This document shows, one piece after another, positions 25,626 through 35,890 of a DNA stretch of 64,000 nt. A program made the translations under genes and the position numbers. The stretch comes from a bacterium (GTDB lineage: Bacteria; SAR324; XYD2-FULL-50-16), in assembly GCA_018829445.1 (NCBI GenBank), contig JAHJTV010000101.1:36533-100532 (forward strand), in the 5' to 3' direction. The notes below the pieces were generated by a model that was given only the letters and a program-made list of their open reading frames with translations, was not told the DNA's origin and searched no databases. How positions within the stretch are numbered: the first letter of the stretch is position 1; each line of letters begins with the position of its first letter.

Positions 25626-26349
25626 CCAAACCTCCTATTCCAAAATAATGGAAAGCAACACCTGTGGATATCATCCCCAGTAAAATGGCCAGCGCCAGTG
25701 CCCATTCCTTCAACCAGCCCTGTCTGCCAAGAGTGATGATTGCCCCAATCAATGTCATCGCGAGAAAACCTGCTACAAGTGCAACCAAAGGCGATCCCCC
25801 TTTTACAATCGGTTGTGCAACCATGTAGCTGACAGCACCAAAAAAGGCTGATGCCGTCATTATCTGCATCCAACTCTCATCACCTCCGGCAACTTTGTTC
25901 TTGAGCCGTTCAATGCTGGGCGTAAAAAACGCCACAACGAATAGTCCGATAACCACACCCAATGACATGGTCCATACAATGGTAGTAAATATAATACTGT
26001 TAACATCTGATGTCAGCCCTTCCAATCCAAATTCACCTGCTGTTATACCGGCAGCTATCAGTTCATAACTGACTGATCCGATCACCGATAATCGCATCCA
26101 GGGGAAAGCAAGACCGAGTCGGGGAATAAGAATAGCCAATCCCAGAAGAATAGCAATCGCCGGAACCAGCGAGGTTGTAAAACCGGTTCTGAAAGCCTTG
26201 ATCATGTCCTGCTTTGACATGCCAATTTTCTCACCTGCCCTGAACGATATCATTGTGAGCCGTACTACCTGTACCAAAACAACAACTATGATTGCAGAAC
26301 AGGCTACCCACATCCCCAGACTGTTTGCAATATCAAGATAATTATCCAT
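25618..26349 (-). CDS. DUF5058-like integral membrane protein
   Basis: A 243-residue membrane protein with about six helices. It starts MDNYLDIANSLGMWVACSAI and continues VRLTMISFRAGEKIGMSKQD, AFRTGFTTSLVPAIAILLGL and GSVSYELIAAGITAGEFG. This layout resembles the uncharacterised DUF5058 family, by recall. Paired with the 231-residue membrane protein and an M20 peptidase, it may be half of a two-subunit transporter for the peptidase substrate. AAGGAGTTGTTGAT precedes the start. Confidence 0.72.
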   Translation of the reverse strand: MDNYLDIANSLGMWVACSAIIVVVLVQVVRLTMISFRAGEKIGMSKQDMIKAFRTGFTTSLVPAIAILLGLAILIPRLGLAFPWMRLSVIGSVSYELIAAGITAGEFGLEGLTSDVNSIIFTTIVWTMSLGVVIGLFVVAFFTPSIERLKNKVAGGDESWMQIMTASAFFGAVSYMVAQPIVKGGSPLVALVAGFLAMTLIGAIITLGRQGWLKEWALALAILLGMISTGVAFHYFGIGGLDV

Positions 26350-26913
26350 ATCAACAACTCCTTTTTTCCTCCGACTGTCTCATTTATTTGTTAGACTGGC
26401 AGACAAAACCGCTGCCAAGAATCTTTTCTCTTTTACCATTTAAAATTGTAAGTTATATAGTAAATAACCAAATCCAAACAACAGGTAAAAATGGAAAAGA
26501 TAATAGAAAGTGCTTTTTTGAGATATTTATTGCGCATCATTCGCAGAAAAATCGTCTAAAAAACCACTAATTGAGATTTTACCTAGGAGATAACTAAAGG
26601 AATTTACCGGTTTTAGCAAGGGCATTGGATTAAGTTTTATAGAAAACCGGATTTTTAACGCTGTATATGCAGCTCTTTCCGGATATTTATTTTTAATGTT
26701 GCCCTGACGACTTTGCCTCAACTTCTTGTATCTGTTTAAATATACTGCTAATGTATGGTTCATCTGGTAGAAAAAACAACAAAAATGTGAACAAAGGATG
26801 AGACGAAGCATGTACAAAAAATCTGGATGCCCATTAATTTGTTCATTAACGGATTCTAATCCTGAATTCTTAACTGGTAAGACCTATTACCGAATTTTTG
26901 AATTGAGTTAATC
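26350..26913. other. Intergenic region before the giant kinase
   Basis: About 564 bp between divergently read genes. A 96-codon ORF on the minus strand (26527-26817) lacks a ribosome binding site and a recognisable family and is not called. No repeat or RNA gene was seen. Promoters for the DUF5058 operon and the kinase must be here. Confidence 0.45.
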
Positions 26914-29900
26914 ATGAGGAATCTTTTTATCTGGTTAGTGCTTATAATCTCTTCTTTTCCGTTTACTATCAATGCTGCTGAAACCCTAAAGGCGGATTTT
27001 CGTCACAGACCACCTGAGATGATTGTGGATGGGAACAAAATGTCCGGCCCCCTCAAGGATATTTTGGAAGTAGCGGCGGAGAAAGTCGGGTATCAAATTG
27101 AGTGGCGGATCGCCCCCTTCAGTAAAAGCCTTGAGGGGTTGAAAGCCGGAACTGTCGATATTGTTCCCCGAACAATCCGCAACAAGGAACGGGAGGATTT
27201 TGTCAATTATCTCGGGCCGATCAGTATTCAAAGAAAGGATATTCTGTTCCTGGTTAAAAAAGACAAGGAATCTTCGATCCGGAGATATAGCGATCTGCAG
27301 AAGCTAACAGTAGGAGCTAAACCCAAAACCTCCTATTTCGAGAAATTTGATGATGATTCCACCATAAAGAAGACATTCAGTGATAGGGATCTCCATCTGG
27401 CCAGGTTATTTGTCGAGAACAGGATCGACACAATTGTTGTACTGGACAGAGGCCCAATTGAAAAAGCCCTGTCAGAACTTGGATTTAAGGATTATAGCTA
27501 TGCTTACTTCCGTCATGCCCAAAATATCGGTAACTATTACGGCATGTCCAAGCGTTCCAGCCAGATTGCAGTTTACAGTCTTTTGAATCGAACCCTGCTG
27601 GATATGACTGCCAATCTTGAGATTGATGAGGTTTATAAGAAGCACGGTATTACCAAGGAGCTATCCAAGCATAATCCCTTTAATCTGACAGAGGCGGAAA
27701 AGAATTGGCTGCAGGAACATCCGGGTCCGTTTCGTGTGCATAACGAACTTGATTGGCCCCCGTTTAACTTCAATGATAAGGGCACACCTGGAGGGTTTTC
27801 CATAGACTACATGGATTTGATTGCCCGCAAACTTGGTTTGCAGATTGAATATGTAAACGGGCCCACCTGGAACGGATTCATTGAGATGATGCGGAAAGGT
27901 GAACTTGATATCATGCTCAATATCGCCCGAACAACGGATCGACTCGATTTTCTGTTATTTACCAAACCCTTTGCTTCGAATCCGACTGTAATTGTTACCC
28001 GCAAACAGGGTCAACCAATCGAAACCATGGAAGACCTGAATGGTAAAACGGTTGCAGTTCCCAAGGGGTTTTACAGTGAGGAAATAATAAAAAAGAAGTA
28101 CCCGAGAATCAAACTGAAGCTGGTGAAAAGCCAGGGAGAAGCCCTTCAGCTGGTTGATACAGGAAAAGTGGAGGCAACAGTCGGTAAACTGGCTGTTCAT
28201 GACTATATGAAAACCAGACACCTTCTTTCAAATATCAAGGTGTCCGGAATTGTCCCAGATGAGGTCATGCCGGGTGATTTGAGGTTGGCCGTCCGTAAAG
28301 ACTCGGCTCCCTTGAGGGACATCCTGGACAAGGTTATCAGCGCCATGACCCAGCAGGAACTATTACCACTACAGAAAAAGTGGTTTGGAGATGAGTCGGA
28401 CAGCAGAGCAACCCTTAATAAGCTAAAAACGGGAACCCGGGCGTCTTTTATTGAATTCAGTAAAGAAGAAAAGGCTTTTCTGGAACATCGCCCTGTCATC
28501 AAGGTTCACAACGAAAGTGACTGGGCTCCCTTTAATTTCAACATCAATGGTGTACCCAAAGGTTTTTCCATCGATTACATAAAGCTGTTGGCAGACAAAC
28601 TTGACCTAAGAATCGAATTTGTCAGTGGGAAATCATGGGATGACTACCTAAACATGGTTGAAGAGGGAACCCTTGATGTCATGTTAAATATCGCCATAAC
28701 ACCGGAGCGAAAGAAGTTTTTGGAATTTACTCCCTCCTATGTCAGGCTGGTTCAATTTCTGTTTACACGAAAGGACTTCCCACAGATCACATCCATCAAA
28801 GACCTTTTCGGCAAGAGATTTGCTGTTCCCAAGGGATTTTATTTTCAGGAGATAATCTCCAAATACCCACAAATAGAGATTGTTGAGGTCAAGGATACTT
28901 CCGATGCCCTATATGCAGTGTCCACAGGCAAAGCTGACGTAATGCATGATATGATGCCCGTGATCAATTATCTTACCAGGCAGCTCCAGATTCCCAATAT
29001 CAAGGTTGGTGGATATGTTCGGGAGCTTATGGAGGATGAGTTTATTCCGCTTCACATGGCTGTCAGCAAAAGGAACAAAATTCTGGCCGGGATACTGACA
29101 AAAGGAATGGAACTGATCGATGATGAAGAAACAATGGAGTTACACCGGAAATGGCTGGGCGATCCCTCCATGTCCATACCGGAGAAGTTGGTTGAACTCA
29201 CCGAGGAAGAACAATCGTTCATCAAAAATAACCTAAAGGTTCTGGTCGCTGCAACTTCTGACTGGCCGCCATTTGAATATAAAAACGACCAGGGTGAATA
29301 TGTCGGTATAACGGCGGACCTGTTTCGTCTGGTGACAAAAAGGATTGGACTCCAACCTGAATTTATCGTCCGGGATTGGAACACTCTTCTTGAGAAGCTG
29401 AAAAACAAGGAGTTGGATCTGGCTCCCGGGTTGATTCGTACACCTGAGAGGGATAAGTATCTCCTCTTCACCACACCGTTCATCGAGTCAAATGATGCAA
29501 TCTGGGTTCTTGATACGCAGAATGAGATTCACAGTATTCAGGATTTGAGCGATAAAACCGTCGCAGTGGCAAAAGGTTACTACACTCATGAATTGCTGGC
29601 CGGGGAATTTCCTAACATGAAGTTTCACATCGTGTCCAATACCCTCGAAGCATTTAAGGCGGTGGTGACCGAAAAAGCGGATGCATACATTGGAACACTT
29701 GCGGTTGGCTCATATCTTATCGAAAAACATCTGATTACTGGTCTGAAAATAGCCGGATTTTATGAAGGCAACCCGGTTCAGTTGCATATCGGAGTCAGGG
29801 GTGACAAGCCTCTACTGCGAGATATTTTGCAGAAAGGGCTTGCCTCCGTAACTGAAAAGGAATTGGCCACCATTCAATCAAAATACATATCTTCATCTCA

Positions 29901-32900
29901 GACACAAAAGGGGGGCGAAAAACCGAAAATAGTTCTTTCGGCCGAAGAAACAGCATGGCTGAAACAGTCGAGGACGCTTGATTATGCTGTTGATCCCAAT
30001 TGGCTACCATTGGAACGGATTAATCCAAAAGACGGTACTCACGAAGGTATTGTAGCGGATCATCTTAAACTAATTTCCGGTATTACCGGAATAACATTTA
30101 AGCTGATACCAACAGCCAAGTGGAGTGAATCCGTACAGCTGGCTCAGGATAACAAGATAGAGATGCTGGCTGCTGCCAGTAAAACCAAAGAACGGGAGGA
30201 GTTTCTCAATTACACTCTACCCTATATTAAGCTCTCCGATGCAGTAATCGTGAGGCATAACGCAGCCTTTATCAGCGATATTAAAGAGCTCATGGGTATG
30301 AAGATCGGTGTAGGTGACGGAAACTCCGTCCATAAATACCTGGAAGAAAATTATCCTGATTTGACTCTCGTCCCAAGTGAAGGAAGCCTGAACGGCCTGC
30401 AAAAAGTTGCCAGCGGGGAATTGGATGCCTATGTTGGAACCCTTGAAGTCCTGGGATATCTGATTAACCAGCATGGGCTCTATAATCTGAAAGTAGCCCT
30501 GAAACTACCCATTGAGCGTGAGCTTCACATGGCGGTACAGAAAAGTGTTTCCCCGGAGGCACTCACCATTTTAAACAAGGGGATTGAATCCATATCAGAG
30601 GAAGATAGAAATGCGATTTTCCGTAAATGGATCAGTCTTAATGTTGAGGGAAAAGTTAATTATGCCCTAATCTGGAAAATTGGTTTGAGCATAGCCGCTG
30701 TTGTGATTGTTATTGTCACTATCATTGTTCTCTGGAATAGAAAACTGGCCCATGAAATAGCAGAACGAACACTGACTGAAAGAAAACTGCTGGAAGCTGA
30801 GAAAAAAACAAGAGCAATGAGTGAAGCGGTTCATGATGCCCTGATCACAATCGATTCCAACTCAACTGTGCTTTTCTGGAATTCCGCTGCAACGGCCATG
30901 TTTGGTTATTCCGAAGAGGAAGCCCTTGGAAAAAACATGCATGAGCTGTTTGTCTCGGAGGTGGAACGGAAAAAAGCGCATGAAGGTATGAAGCTTTTTG
31001 CCGTTTCCGGACAAGGTGAGGTTTTAGGAAAACTGATCGAAACCGAAGCAATTAGAAAAAATGGGGAACAGTTTCCTGTGGAAATTGCCGTTTCGGCTTT
31101 TCAGATTGAACAACAGTGGTTTGCCGTAGGCACGGTCAGGGATATTACCGATCGTAAACAGGTTGAAGAGGCGTTGCGGGATGCCGAAGAAAGAACCCGT
31201 CTGGTTCTTGAATCTGCCGGGGAAGGGATTTTTGGCATCAATCTGAAAGAGCGATTAACCTTTATTAATGCCACAGGAGCTAATTTGCTGGGATACGAAA
31301 CAGAAGAACTGATCGGTAGTGATGTGCACAGTATCATCCATCATAGCTACCCGGATGGCAGCCAGTATCCGGTCAGAGAGTGTCATATGATCAGAGCGTT
31401 TACCGAAGGAAAAAAGAGTACGGTTAACGACGAGGTGCTCTGGCATAAGGATGGGTCGCCTTTTCCTGTAGAATACACGGCTGTGCCGCTGTACAAAGAG
31501 AGGAATATTGTCGGTGCGGTAATAGTGTTTAGGGACATCACCAGTCGCAAACAGGCGGAAGATGCTCTTCGCGAAGCTGAAGAACACAGCCGGATGCTTT
31601 TAAACTCGGCTGGTGAAGGGATTTTTGGAGTAGACACAGAGGGCAAAATCAGTTTCATGAATCCTTCAGCCCTTTCCATGCTTGGATACGATGAAGAGGA
31701 ATTAAAAGGACAAGCGGTACATGATCTGATTCATCATAGTTATCCGGATGGTTCGGATTACCCGGTTAAAAACTGCCCCATGTACAAGTCATACACCGAA
31801 GGTTCAGGTCACCTTGAAACAGATGAGGTACTTTGGCGAAAAGATGGAACAAGCTTTTTTGTTGAGTATAACGCAACTCCGATTGTCCGGGGAGAGGAGG
31901 TTTCCGGGGCTGTTGTTACCTTTCTGGACATAACTGAACGAAAAAAAGCGGAGAAGGACCAGGCGAAGAGATTGAGAGCTGAAAAAGCCATGGCTGCACT
32001 TTCCAGCGGACTATTATCCAGTGGGAAAGAAAAGGCATCCCTGGAGGATTGTTTGCAGCAATTGCTTTATGCTGCCAAGGTTGATAGGGTTTATGTTTTT
32101 GAAAATATTGAAGATGAGAGCAAGAGACTCTGTATGAAACAATTGTATGAAACCTGTGCTCCCGGAATCGAATCCCGAATCGATTTGGAAAATATAAAAA
32201 ATCTACCCTATGAACCGGATTTTAACCGTTGGCAGGAAGAACTGGGCAGAGGCAAGCTCATCAAAGGGCCTGTGGACACATTCCCGAAAAAGGAGAGGGA
32301 ATTATTCGAATCCCTGGAGATAGTTTCGATTCTTATAGCTCCCTTATATGTAAAAGGAGATTGGTTCGGATTTGTTGGTTTTGATGATACAATTATGCGC
32401 AGGATCTGGAATTCATCTGACATTGCCCTGTTAAGTACAACTGCGGAACTGATCGGTGCTTTTCTGGCCAGGCAGCGGGATGAAGCGGAAATCGAAAAAG
32501 CAAGGGATGAAGCGGAAGCAGCCACTCGGGCGAAAAGTGATTTCCTGGCCAATATGAGTCATGAAATTCGTACACCCATGAATGCCATCATGGGAATGAC
32601 CCATTTATGCCTTCAAACCGATCTGACAGCCAAACAGCAGGATTATCTAAAAAAGGTTCATCAATCTGCCAATTCATTGCTCGGCCTTATCAATGATATT
32701 CTTGACTTCTCCAAAATCGAGGCGGGAAAACTGGATATGGAGAATATCGACTATAACCTGGATGATGTTCTGGAAAACGTTTCCACCTTGGTAGTGATCA
32801 AAGCCCAGGAGAAAGGTCTGGAATTCCTGGTTAAAACTCATCCTGCCATCCCCAAATTCTTGACAGGTGATCCGCTGAGACTGGGTCAGATTCTGACAAA

Positions 32901-34731
32901 TCTCTCCAACAACGCGGTCAAATTCACTGAAAAAGGAGAGGTTGTTATCGAAACCGAACTGGTAAACGAGCAACCGGACAAAGTTACCCTCCGATTCTCT
33001 GTCAAAGACACAGGTATCGGGCTAACTCAGGAACAGATTGGCAAACTGTTTAACTCGTTTACACAGGCAGATAGTTCCACCACCCGGAAATTCGGGGGAA
33101 CAGGATTGGGATTGACGATTAGTAAACGCCTGGTTGAGTTGATGGATGGCAAAATTTGGGTGGAGAGCACCTCGGGAGAGGGCAGCGCATTTATTTTTAC
33201 TGCAAGCTTCGGTCGACAGATCAGCATACCGGAACCGGCGGAAGTTCCAACCCAGGATCTGAAGGATATCAGGATACTGGTAGTGGACGATAATGCAACA
33301 TCACGGGAAATCTTCAAAGGAATTCTTAATTCGCTGCAATTCAAGGCAGATCTGGTCAATTCAGGTCCGGAAGCCTTGTCATGCCTGGAAAAAGCAGATC
33401 CCCCTTATGATCTTGTATTGATGGACTGGAAAATGCCCGGGATGGATGGGATCAGTGCTTCCCAGAAGATCAGATCCAATAAACAGCTAAAATCTCAACC
33501 AAAAATCATCCTGGTAACCTCAATGGATCGTGAGGAATCCAAACGCCAATCCAAAACATTGCATCTGAATGGCTACTTGGAAAAACCAATCAACCCATCC
33601 ATTCTACTGAATGCAATTTTAAATGCTTACGGCTTGAGATCAGGAACCAGGATGTCCCCGGATCTATCAAAATCTTTTGACAAATCGGCATTGGAACCTG
33701 TTCGGGGTGCAAAAATCCTCCTTGTGGAAGATAACGAGATTAATCAGCAAATTGCGCAAGAACTACTGGAAGGAGCCGGCTTTTTTGTTGATATCGCTGT
33801 CAACGGTGAAGAGGCGATCAAAGCGGTTAAGTCTGCCGTCTATGATGTCGTACTGATGGACATTCAAATGCCGATTCTGGATGGATATTCAGCCACCGAA
33901 CAGATAAGGGAAGACCCGGCATATAAAGAGCTGCCTATCCTGGCCATGACTGCCAACGCCATGGTCGGTGACAAGGATAAAGCTCTGGAAGCCGGTATGA
34001 ACGATCACATCGCCAAACCCATCAATCCCAATCAACTGTTTTTAACCCTGTTGGAATGGATAAAACCGGGAGAAAGAAAACATCCCGTTTCAGAGACCGT
34101 TTCTGATAAAAAGACTCAAGTTAAAGAGGATTCCTTGCCGGAAGTAATCGAAGGAATCGACGTTCCTCTGGGATTGAGCAGGATTGGTGGAAATCAAAGG
34201 GTCTATCGCAACCTGCTTAAAAAATTCTGCCAGAATCAGGAAAATTCACTAATTGAGATACAGACTGCTCTGGATAATGAGGATCTGGGATTGGCAGTAA
34301 GGCTGGCGCATACTTTAAAAGGCGTATCGGGCAACGTTGGCGCCATGGATCTTCATCTGACCGCCAAAGATCTGGAACTGGGGATTCAACAAGATGGTAG
34401 TAAAGTGAATCCTGCCCTGATGGAAGCCTGTCAGGGCAGATTAAACCAGGTTTTGGCTTCAATCAGACCTCTCATGGTTAAGGAACATTCTGAAACCATT
34501 ACTAATCCGGTTGAGATTGATTTGTCCAAGGTTAAGGCTATGATCCGAGAACTGAATGCTCTGTTGGAGGACAGCGACACCGAATCCGTTGAGATGTTAA
34601 GTGAACTGAAGTCATTGTTGGCTGGCAACCAAGTACTGGACACCCTTAATAAAGTTGAACAAAGCATCAACGATTACGATTTTGACGAGGCATTGGAACA
34701 GCTGGCATTGGTTGAACAGGCACTACTATGA
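26914..34731 (+). CDS. Giant BvgS-like hybrid histidine kinase with five periplasmic binding domains
   Basis: A 2605-residue membrane sensor. A signal peptide (1-21) is followed by five SBP_bac_3 (Venus-flytrap) domains at about 22-250, 267-495, 523-750, 769-995 and 1009-1240. Repeats 2 to 4 share phrases such as DWPPFNFN and GFSIDYMDL. A transmembrane helix lies at about 1250-1277. The cytoplasmic part has three PAS domains (about 1300-1415, 1428-1550, 1558-1675), a GAF-like region (about 1690-1860), HisKA with the phosphorylated H1883 (FLANMSHEIRTP), HATPase (about 1985-2110), two receiver domains (D2171, D2316) and an HPt domain (H2466, AHTLKG). It can therefore run a complete phosphorelay. 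BvgS has two binding domains; five is unusual. No response regulator with a DNA-binding domain lies beside it. Confidence 0.95.
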   Translation: MRNLFIWLVLIISSFPFTINAAETLKADFRHRPPEMIVDGNKMSGPLKDILEVAAEKVGYQIEWRIAPFSKSLEGLKAGTVDIVPRTIRNKEREDFVNYLGPISIQRKDILFLVKKDKESSIRRYSDLQKLTVGAKPKTSYFEKFDDDSTIKKTFSDRDLHLARLFVENRIDTIVVLDRGPIEKALSELGFKDYSYAYFRHAQNIGNYYGMSKRSSQIAVYSLLNRTLLDMTANLEIDEVYKKHGITKELSKHNPFNLTEAEKNWLQEHPGPFRVHNELDWPPFNFNDKGTPGGFSIDYMDLIARKLGLQIEYVNGPTWNGFIEMMRKGELDIMLNIARTTDRLDFLLFTKPFASNPTVIVTRKQGQPIETMEDLNGKTVAVPKGFYSEEIIKKKYPRIKLKLVKSQGEALQLVDTGKVEATVGKLAVHDYMKTRHLLSNIKVSGIVPDEVMPGDLRLAVRKDSAPLRDILDKVISAMTQQELLPLQKKWFGDESDSRATLNKLKTGTRASFIEFSKEEKAFLEHRPVIKVHNESDWAPFNFNINGVPKGFSIDYIKLLADKLDLRIEFVSGKSWDDYLNMVEEGTLDVMLNIAITPERKKFLEFTPSYVRLVQFLFTRKDFPQITSIKDLFGKRFAVPKGFYFQEIISKYPQIEIVEVKDTSDALYAVSTGKADVMHDMMPVINYLTRQLQIPNIKVGGYVRELMEDEFIPLHMAVSKRNKILAGILTKGMELIDDEETMELHRKWLGDPSMSIPEKLVELTEEEQSFIKNNLKVLVAATSDWPPFEYKNDQGEYVGITADLFRLVTKRIGLQPEFIVRDWNTLLEKLKNKELDLAPGLIRTPERDKYLLFTTPFIESNDAIWVLDTQNEIHSIQDLSDKTVAVAKGYYTHELLAGEFPNMKFHIVSNTLEAFKAVVTEKADAYIGTLAVGSYLIEKHLITGLKIAGFYEGNPVQLHIGVRGDKPLLRDILQKGLASVTEKELATIQSKYISSSQTQKGGEKPKIVLSAEETAWLKQSRTLDYAVDPNWLPLERINPKDGTHEGIVADHLKLISGITGITFKLIPTAKWSESVQLAQDNKIEMLAAASKTKEREEFLNYTLPYIKLSDAVIVRHNAAFISDIKELMGMKIGVGDGNSVHKYLEENYPDLTLVPSEGSLNGLQKVASGELDAYVGTLEVLGYLINQHGLYNLKVALKLPIERELHMAVQKSVSPEALTILNKGIESISEEDRNAIFRKWISLNVEGKVNYALIWKIGLSIAAVVIVIVTIIVLWNRKLAHEIAERTLTERKLLEAEKKTRAMSEAVHDALITIDSNSTVLFWNSAATAMFGYSEEEALGKNMHELFVSEVERKKAHEGMKLFAVSGQGEVLGKLIETEAIRKNGEQFPVEIAVSAFQIEQQWFAVGTVRDITDRKQVEEALRDAEERTRLVLESAGEGIFGINLKERLTFINATGANLLGYETEELIGSDVHSIIHHSYPDGSQYPVRECHMIRAFTEGKKSTVNDEVLWHKDGSPFPVEYTAVPLYKERNIVGAVIVFRDITSRKQAEDALREAEEHSRMLLNSAGEGIFGVDTEGKISFMNPSALSMLGYDEEELKGQAVHDLIHHSYPDGSDYPVKNCPMYKSYTEGSGHLETDEVLWRKDGTSFFVEYNATPIVRGEEVSGAVVTFLDITERKKAEKDQAKRLRAEKAMAALSSGLLSSGKEKASLEDCLQQLLYAAKVDRVYVFENIEDESKRLCMKQLYETCAPGIESRIDLENIKNLPYEPDFNRWQEELGRGKLIKGPVDTFPKKERELFESLEIVSILIAPLYVKGDWFGFVGFDDTIMRRIWNSSDIALLSTTAELIGAFLARQRDEAEIEKARDEAEAATRAKSDFLANMSHEIRTPMNAIMGMTHLCLQTDLTAKQQDYLKKVHQSANSLLGLINDILDFSKIEAGKLDMENIDYNLDDVLENVSTLVVIKAQEKGLEFLVKTHPAIPKFLTGDPLRLGQILTNLSNNAVKFTEKGEVVIETELVNEQPDKVTLRFSVKDTGIGLTQEQIGKLFNSFTQADSSTTRKFGGTGLGLTISKRLVELMDGKIWVESTSGEGSAFIFTASFGRQISIPEPAEVPTQDLKDIRILVVDDNATSREIFKGILNSLQFKADLVNSGPEALSCLEKADPPYDLVLMDWKMPGMDGISASQKIRSNKQLKSQPKIILVTSMDREESKRQSKTLHLNGYLEKPINPSILLNAILNAYGLRSGTRMSPDLSKSFDKSALEPVRGAKILLVEDNEINQQIAQELLEGAGFFVDIAVNGEEAIKAVKSAVYDVVLMDIQMPILDGYSATEQIREDPAYKELPILAMTANAMVGDKDKALEAGMNDHIAKPINPNQLFLTLLEWIKPGERKHPVSETVSDKKTQVKEDSLPEVIEGIDVPLGLSRIGGNQRVYRNLLKKFCQNQENSLIEIQTALDNEDLGLAVRLAHTLKGVSGNVGAMDLHLTAKDLELGIQQDGSKVNPALMEACQGRLNQVLASIRPLMVKEHSETITNPVEIDLSKVKAMIRELNALLEDSDTESVEMLSELKSLLAGNQVLDTLNKVEQSINDYDFDEALEQLALVEQALL

Positions 34732-34985
34732 GTTATATCTGAGGAGTCACAACTGTAGCCTGAATTCCATCAATTCCCGAGGTTCAAGCTGTAGCGAGGT
34801 AATGATTTTGTTTTCAGTCAGTGCCGACCTCAGATTCTCTACTCCTTTTTAGATACACATATTCAAACATTTATCTTTTGAGCGTGAAAACCTCTTGGAG
34901 AAGAGATTCACATTTAAATCCGAAAATGCCGGAACCTTATGTAATTTAAACAATGTTTTAACAGTAGCATGGAATCTAAAGGATT

Positions 34986-35183
34986 ATGATGGATGGTAAA
35001 AGGAGATCAACTATAAGGCAAGGCCTTAACGTCAAGATTGTATTAAAGGAAGATCAGAGAAGTGGAAAATTGACGGAAGGTGTTGTCAAGGATATCTTGA
35101 CAAACTCACAATCACACCCCCACGGCATTAAAGTAAGATTGACGAGTGGAGAAGTGGGACGGGTAAAAGAGATCTGTGAATGA
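34986..35183 (+). CDS. ywbE: YwbE family protein (DUF2196)
   Basis: A 65-residue protein with the family phrases RQGLNVKIVLKEDQRSGKLT, GVVKDILTNS, HPHGIKVRL and GEVGRVKEI, typical of YwbE. Probably a small beta-barrel (KOW/SH3-like) protein, cytoplasmic. Function unknown. Its stop overlaps the next gene's start (ATGA), showing coupling. ATGATGG start: the ATG at 34986 or 34989 is possible. Confidence 0.9.
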   Translation: MMDGKRRSTIRQGLNVKIVLKEDQRSGKLTEGVVKDILTNSQSHPHGIKVRLTSGEVGRVKEICE

Positions 35184-35653
35184 TACTTTACATTGATGGT
35201 GATGCCTTTCCAAATGTACTAAAGCCCATTTTACTTCGTGCTATTGAAAGGTTCAAACTGAAGACTTTTGCAATATCCAATCAGAGTATCTCTATTGGTA
35301 AATCAAAATATATCACGTATACCATTGTTAGCGCCGGAGCGGACGAAGCAGACCACCGAATAGTTGAGATGGTTGCAGAAGGCGATTTGGTTATCACGGC
35401 AGATATTCCCTTGGCCGATCGCGTTATAACAAAAAACGCGCATGCCATCGACCATCGAGGCGGGCTTTTCAGTGCCGATAACATCAAACAAAGTCTGGCG
35501 ATACGCAATCTAATGCAGGAAATTCGCGATACTGGCGAGATTACCAAAGGACCGACACCCTTTTCCCAAAAAGATGCGCACAAATTTGCAAATAAACTGG
35601 ATCAGTTTTTGACAAAGCAAAAAATGAATCATGAGCGAACAACAAGCGAATAA
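35180..35653 (+). CDS. YaiI/YqxD family protein (DUF188)
   Basis: A 157-residue PIN-like-fold protein of the YaiI/YqxD (DUF188) family. Key phrases: YIDGDAFPN at the N-terminus, GADEADHRIVEMVAEGDLVITADIPLA, and GPTPFSQKDAHKFANKLDQ near the C-terminus. The acidic residues in these motifs suggest a nuclease-like metal site, but no activity is established. It overlaps YwbE by four bases and the next gene by 23 bases. Confidence 0.93.
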   Translation: MILYIDGDAFPNVLKPILLRAIERFKLKTFAISNQSISIGKSKYITYTIVSAGADEADHRIVEMVAEGDLVITADIPLADRVITKNAHAIDHRGGLFSADNIKQSLAIRNLMQEIRDTGEITKGPTPFSQKDAHKFANKLDQFLTKQKMNHERTTSE

Positions 35654-35858
35654 CCCATTGCACGGCGTATCCCTGGAGCAGATCATGAACCGTCTGGTTG
35701 AACATTATGGTTGGGACGAGTTGGGCAAACGCATCAACATCAAGTGTTTCAACAGTAACCCCTCAATAATCTCCAGTCTTAAATTCCTGCGAAAAACGGA
35801 TTGGGCAAGAAAGAAAGTCGAGAGCTTATACTTAACCATGAAAAGGAGTGTGGAATAA
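35631..35858 (+). CDS. VF530 family DNA-binding-like protein (DUF2132)
   Basis: A 75-residue protein with the VF530 family signature NPLHGVSLEQIMNRLVEHYG, INIKCFNSNPSIISSLKFLR and WARKKVESLYL. Members fold as a small helical protein suggested to bind DNA. It begins inside the end of the DUF188 gene (23-bp overlap), so the three small genes form one compact unit. Function unknown. Confidence 0.92.
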   Translation: MSEQQANNPLHGVSLEQIMNRLVEHYGWDELGKRINIKCFNSNPSIISSLKFLRKTDWARKKVESLYLTMKRSVE

Positions 35859-35890
35859 GTTCCATTGATCAATCAGAAAACGGGATGGTA

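Noticed and set aside
26527..26817. 96-codon minus-strand ORF upstream of the giant kinase
   Set aside because: No Shine-Dalgarno, no recognisable motif, and it lies in a region expected to hold promoters.
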